From Candidatus Sumerlaeota bacterium (lineage in GTDB: Bacteria; Sumerlaeota; Sumerlaeia; SLMS01), in contig JADZDZ010000331.1 of assembly GCA_020850785.1 (NCBI GenBank), positions 1-5,113 of the forward strand: DNA of 5,113 nucleotides, in the 5' to 3' direction. Of the stretch, positions 4,905 through 5,113 are shown piece by piece. A program made the position numbers and the translations under genes. Numbering within the stretch: position 1 is the first letter of the stretch; each line of letters starts with the position of its first letter. Below the pieces are notes generated by a model. It was not told the DNA's origin. It worked only from the letters and a program-made list of their open reading frames with translations, and did no database searches.

Positions 4905-5113
4905 GCAGGATTCCTAAAGAATCGCGCGCGGCGCCGGGTGACGACCTCCTCCACCCCGCCGCGCATCTTTATTTTCAGCGCACCGCCTGCGATCGGTTCG
5001 ATGCTGGCAATTGCGGCGGTCTGCACAATGGACTGGCGGCTGGAACGAATGAACTTTCCCGCAGGGAGTTGTTGTTCCAATTCCTGCAGTGTGCCCGCAA
5101 AAGTCAAACTCTC
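4901..5113 (-). CDS. LytTR-domain DNA-binding regulator, C-terminal fragment (runs off the right edge)
   Basis: Read on the minus strand from the right edge, 70 residues are open down to a TAG at 4903-4901. They match the second half of a LytTR (LytR/AlgR-type) DNA-binding domain: a helix TLQELEQQLP, the FIRSSRQSIV block equivalent to the conserved F-x-R-x-x-R-S/Q-x-I-V signature, a short I-x-x-I-E-P strand, a strand ALKIKMRGG, and the final VVTRRRARFFR helix equivalent to the usual V-S-R-R ending. In most proteins of this type a receiver domain precedes this one and takes phosphate from a membrane histidine kinase; that part lies outside the window, so a response regulator is likely but not shown. 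The C-terminus is complete. No start is given because the frame continues past the edge. It overlaps the lipoprotein gene tail to tail. Confidence 0.85.
   Translation of the reverse strand, partial: ESLTFAGTLQELEQQLPAGKFIRSSRQSIVQTAAIASIEPIAGGALKIKMRGGVEEVVTRRRARFFRNPA

Noticed and set aside
4909..4923. Hairpin GATTC-CTAAA-GAATC as a shared terminator between the convergent genes
   Set aside because: The perfect stem is only 5 bp, AT-rich, lies within the LytTR coding region, and no T-run follows on either strand.

Overview
The window is GC-rich bacterial chromosomal DNA. It probably comes from a Gram-negative (diderm) organism: it encodes an exported TPR protein with a cleavable signal peptide, a lipobox lipoprotein, an FtsH protease and a LytTR-type regulator. 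I cannot fix the phylum from the sequence. The genes look like ordinary housekeeping and envelope genes; I see no insertion sequence, phage, CRISPR or toxin-antitoxin module.

Layout from left to right. At 1-160 on the minus strand is the N-terminus of an Hsp70/DnaK-family chaperone that runs off the left edge. Divergent from it, 262-762 (+) encodes a small alpha-helical protein of a TPR-like uncharacterised type. A 216-bp spacer (763-978) holds a weak terminator-like hairpin and several possible promoter elements, and leads into ftsH (979-3021), an intact membrane-anchored AAA+ zinc protease with all catalytic motifs. Only 23 bp after ftsH, with a strong ribosome binding site, is a gene for a secreted TPR-type protein (3045-4049), probably co-transcribed with ftsH. 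A tRNA-Ser(UGA) gene with encoded CCA follows (4108-4197). Next is a 181-residue lipoprotein of unrecognised family (4359-4904). It converges on, and overlaps by 4 bp, the 3' end of a minus-strand LytTR-domain regulator that runs off the right edge (4901-5113).

The main functional theme is protein quality control and the envelope: a cytosolic Hsp70 chaperone, the FtsH inner-membrane protease, and two exported proteins. The most notable non-coding signal is a 15-bp near-perfect stem followed by five Ts at 3116-3158. It looks like an intrinsic terminator but lies inside the first 40 codons of the TPR gene just downstream of ftsH, so it may be an attenuator or polarity element tuning expression of the second gene relative to ftsH. 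I do not see a convincing new multi-gene system here. The best leads are this intragenic hairpin, the unassigned lipoprotein, and the uncharacterised ftsH-linked TPR protein.
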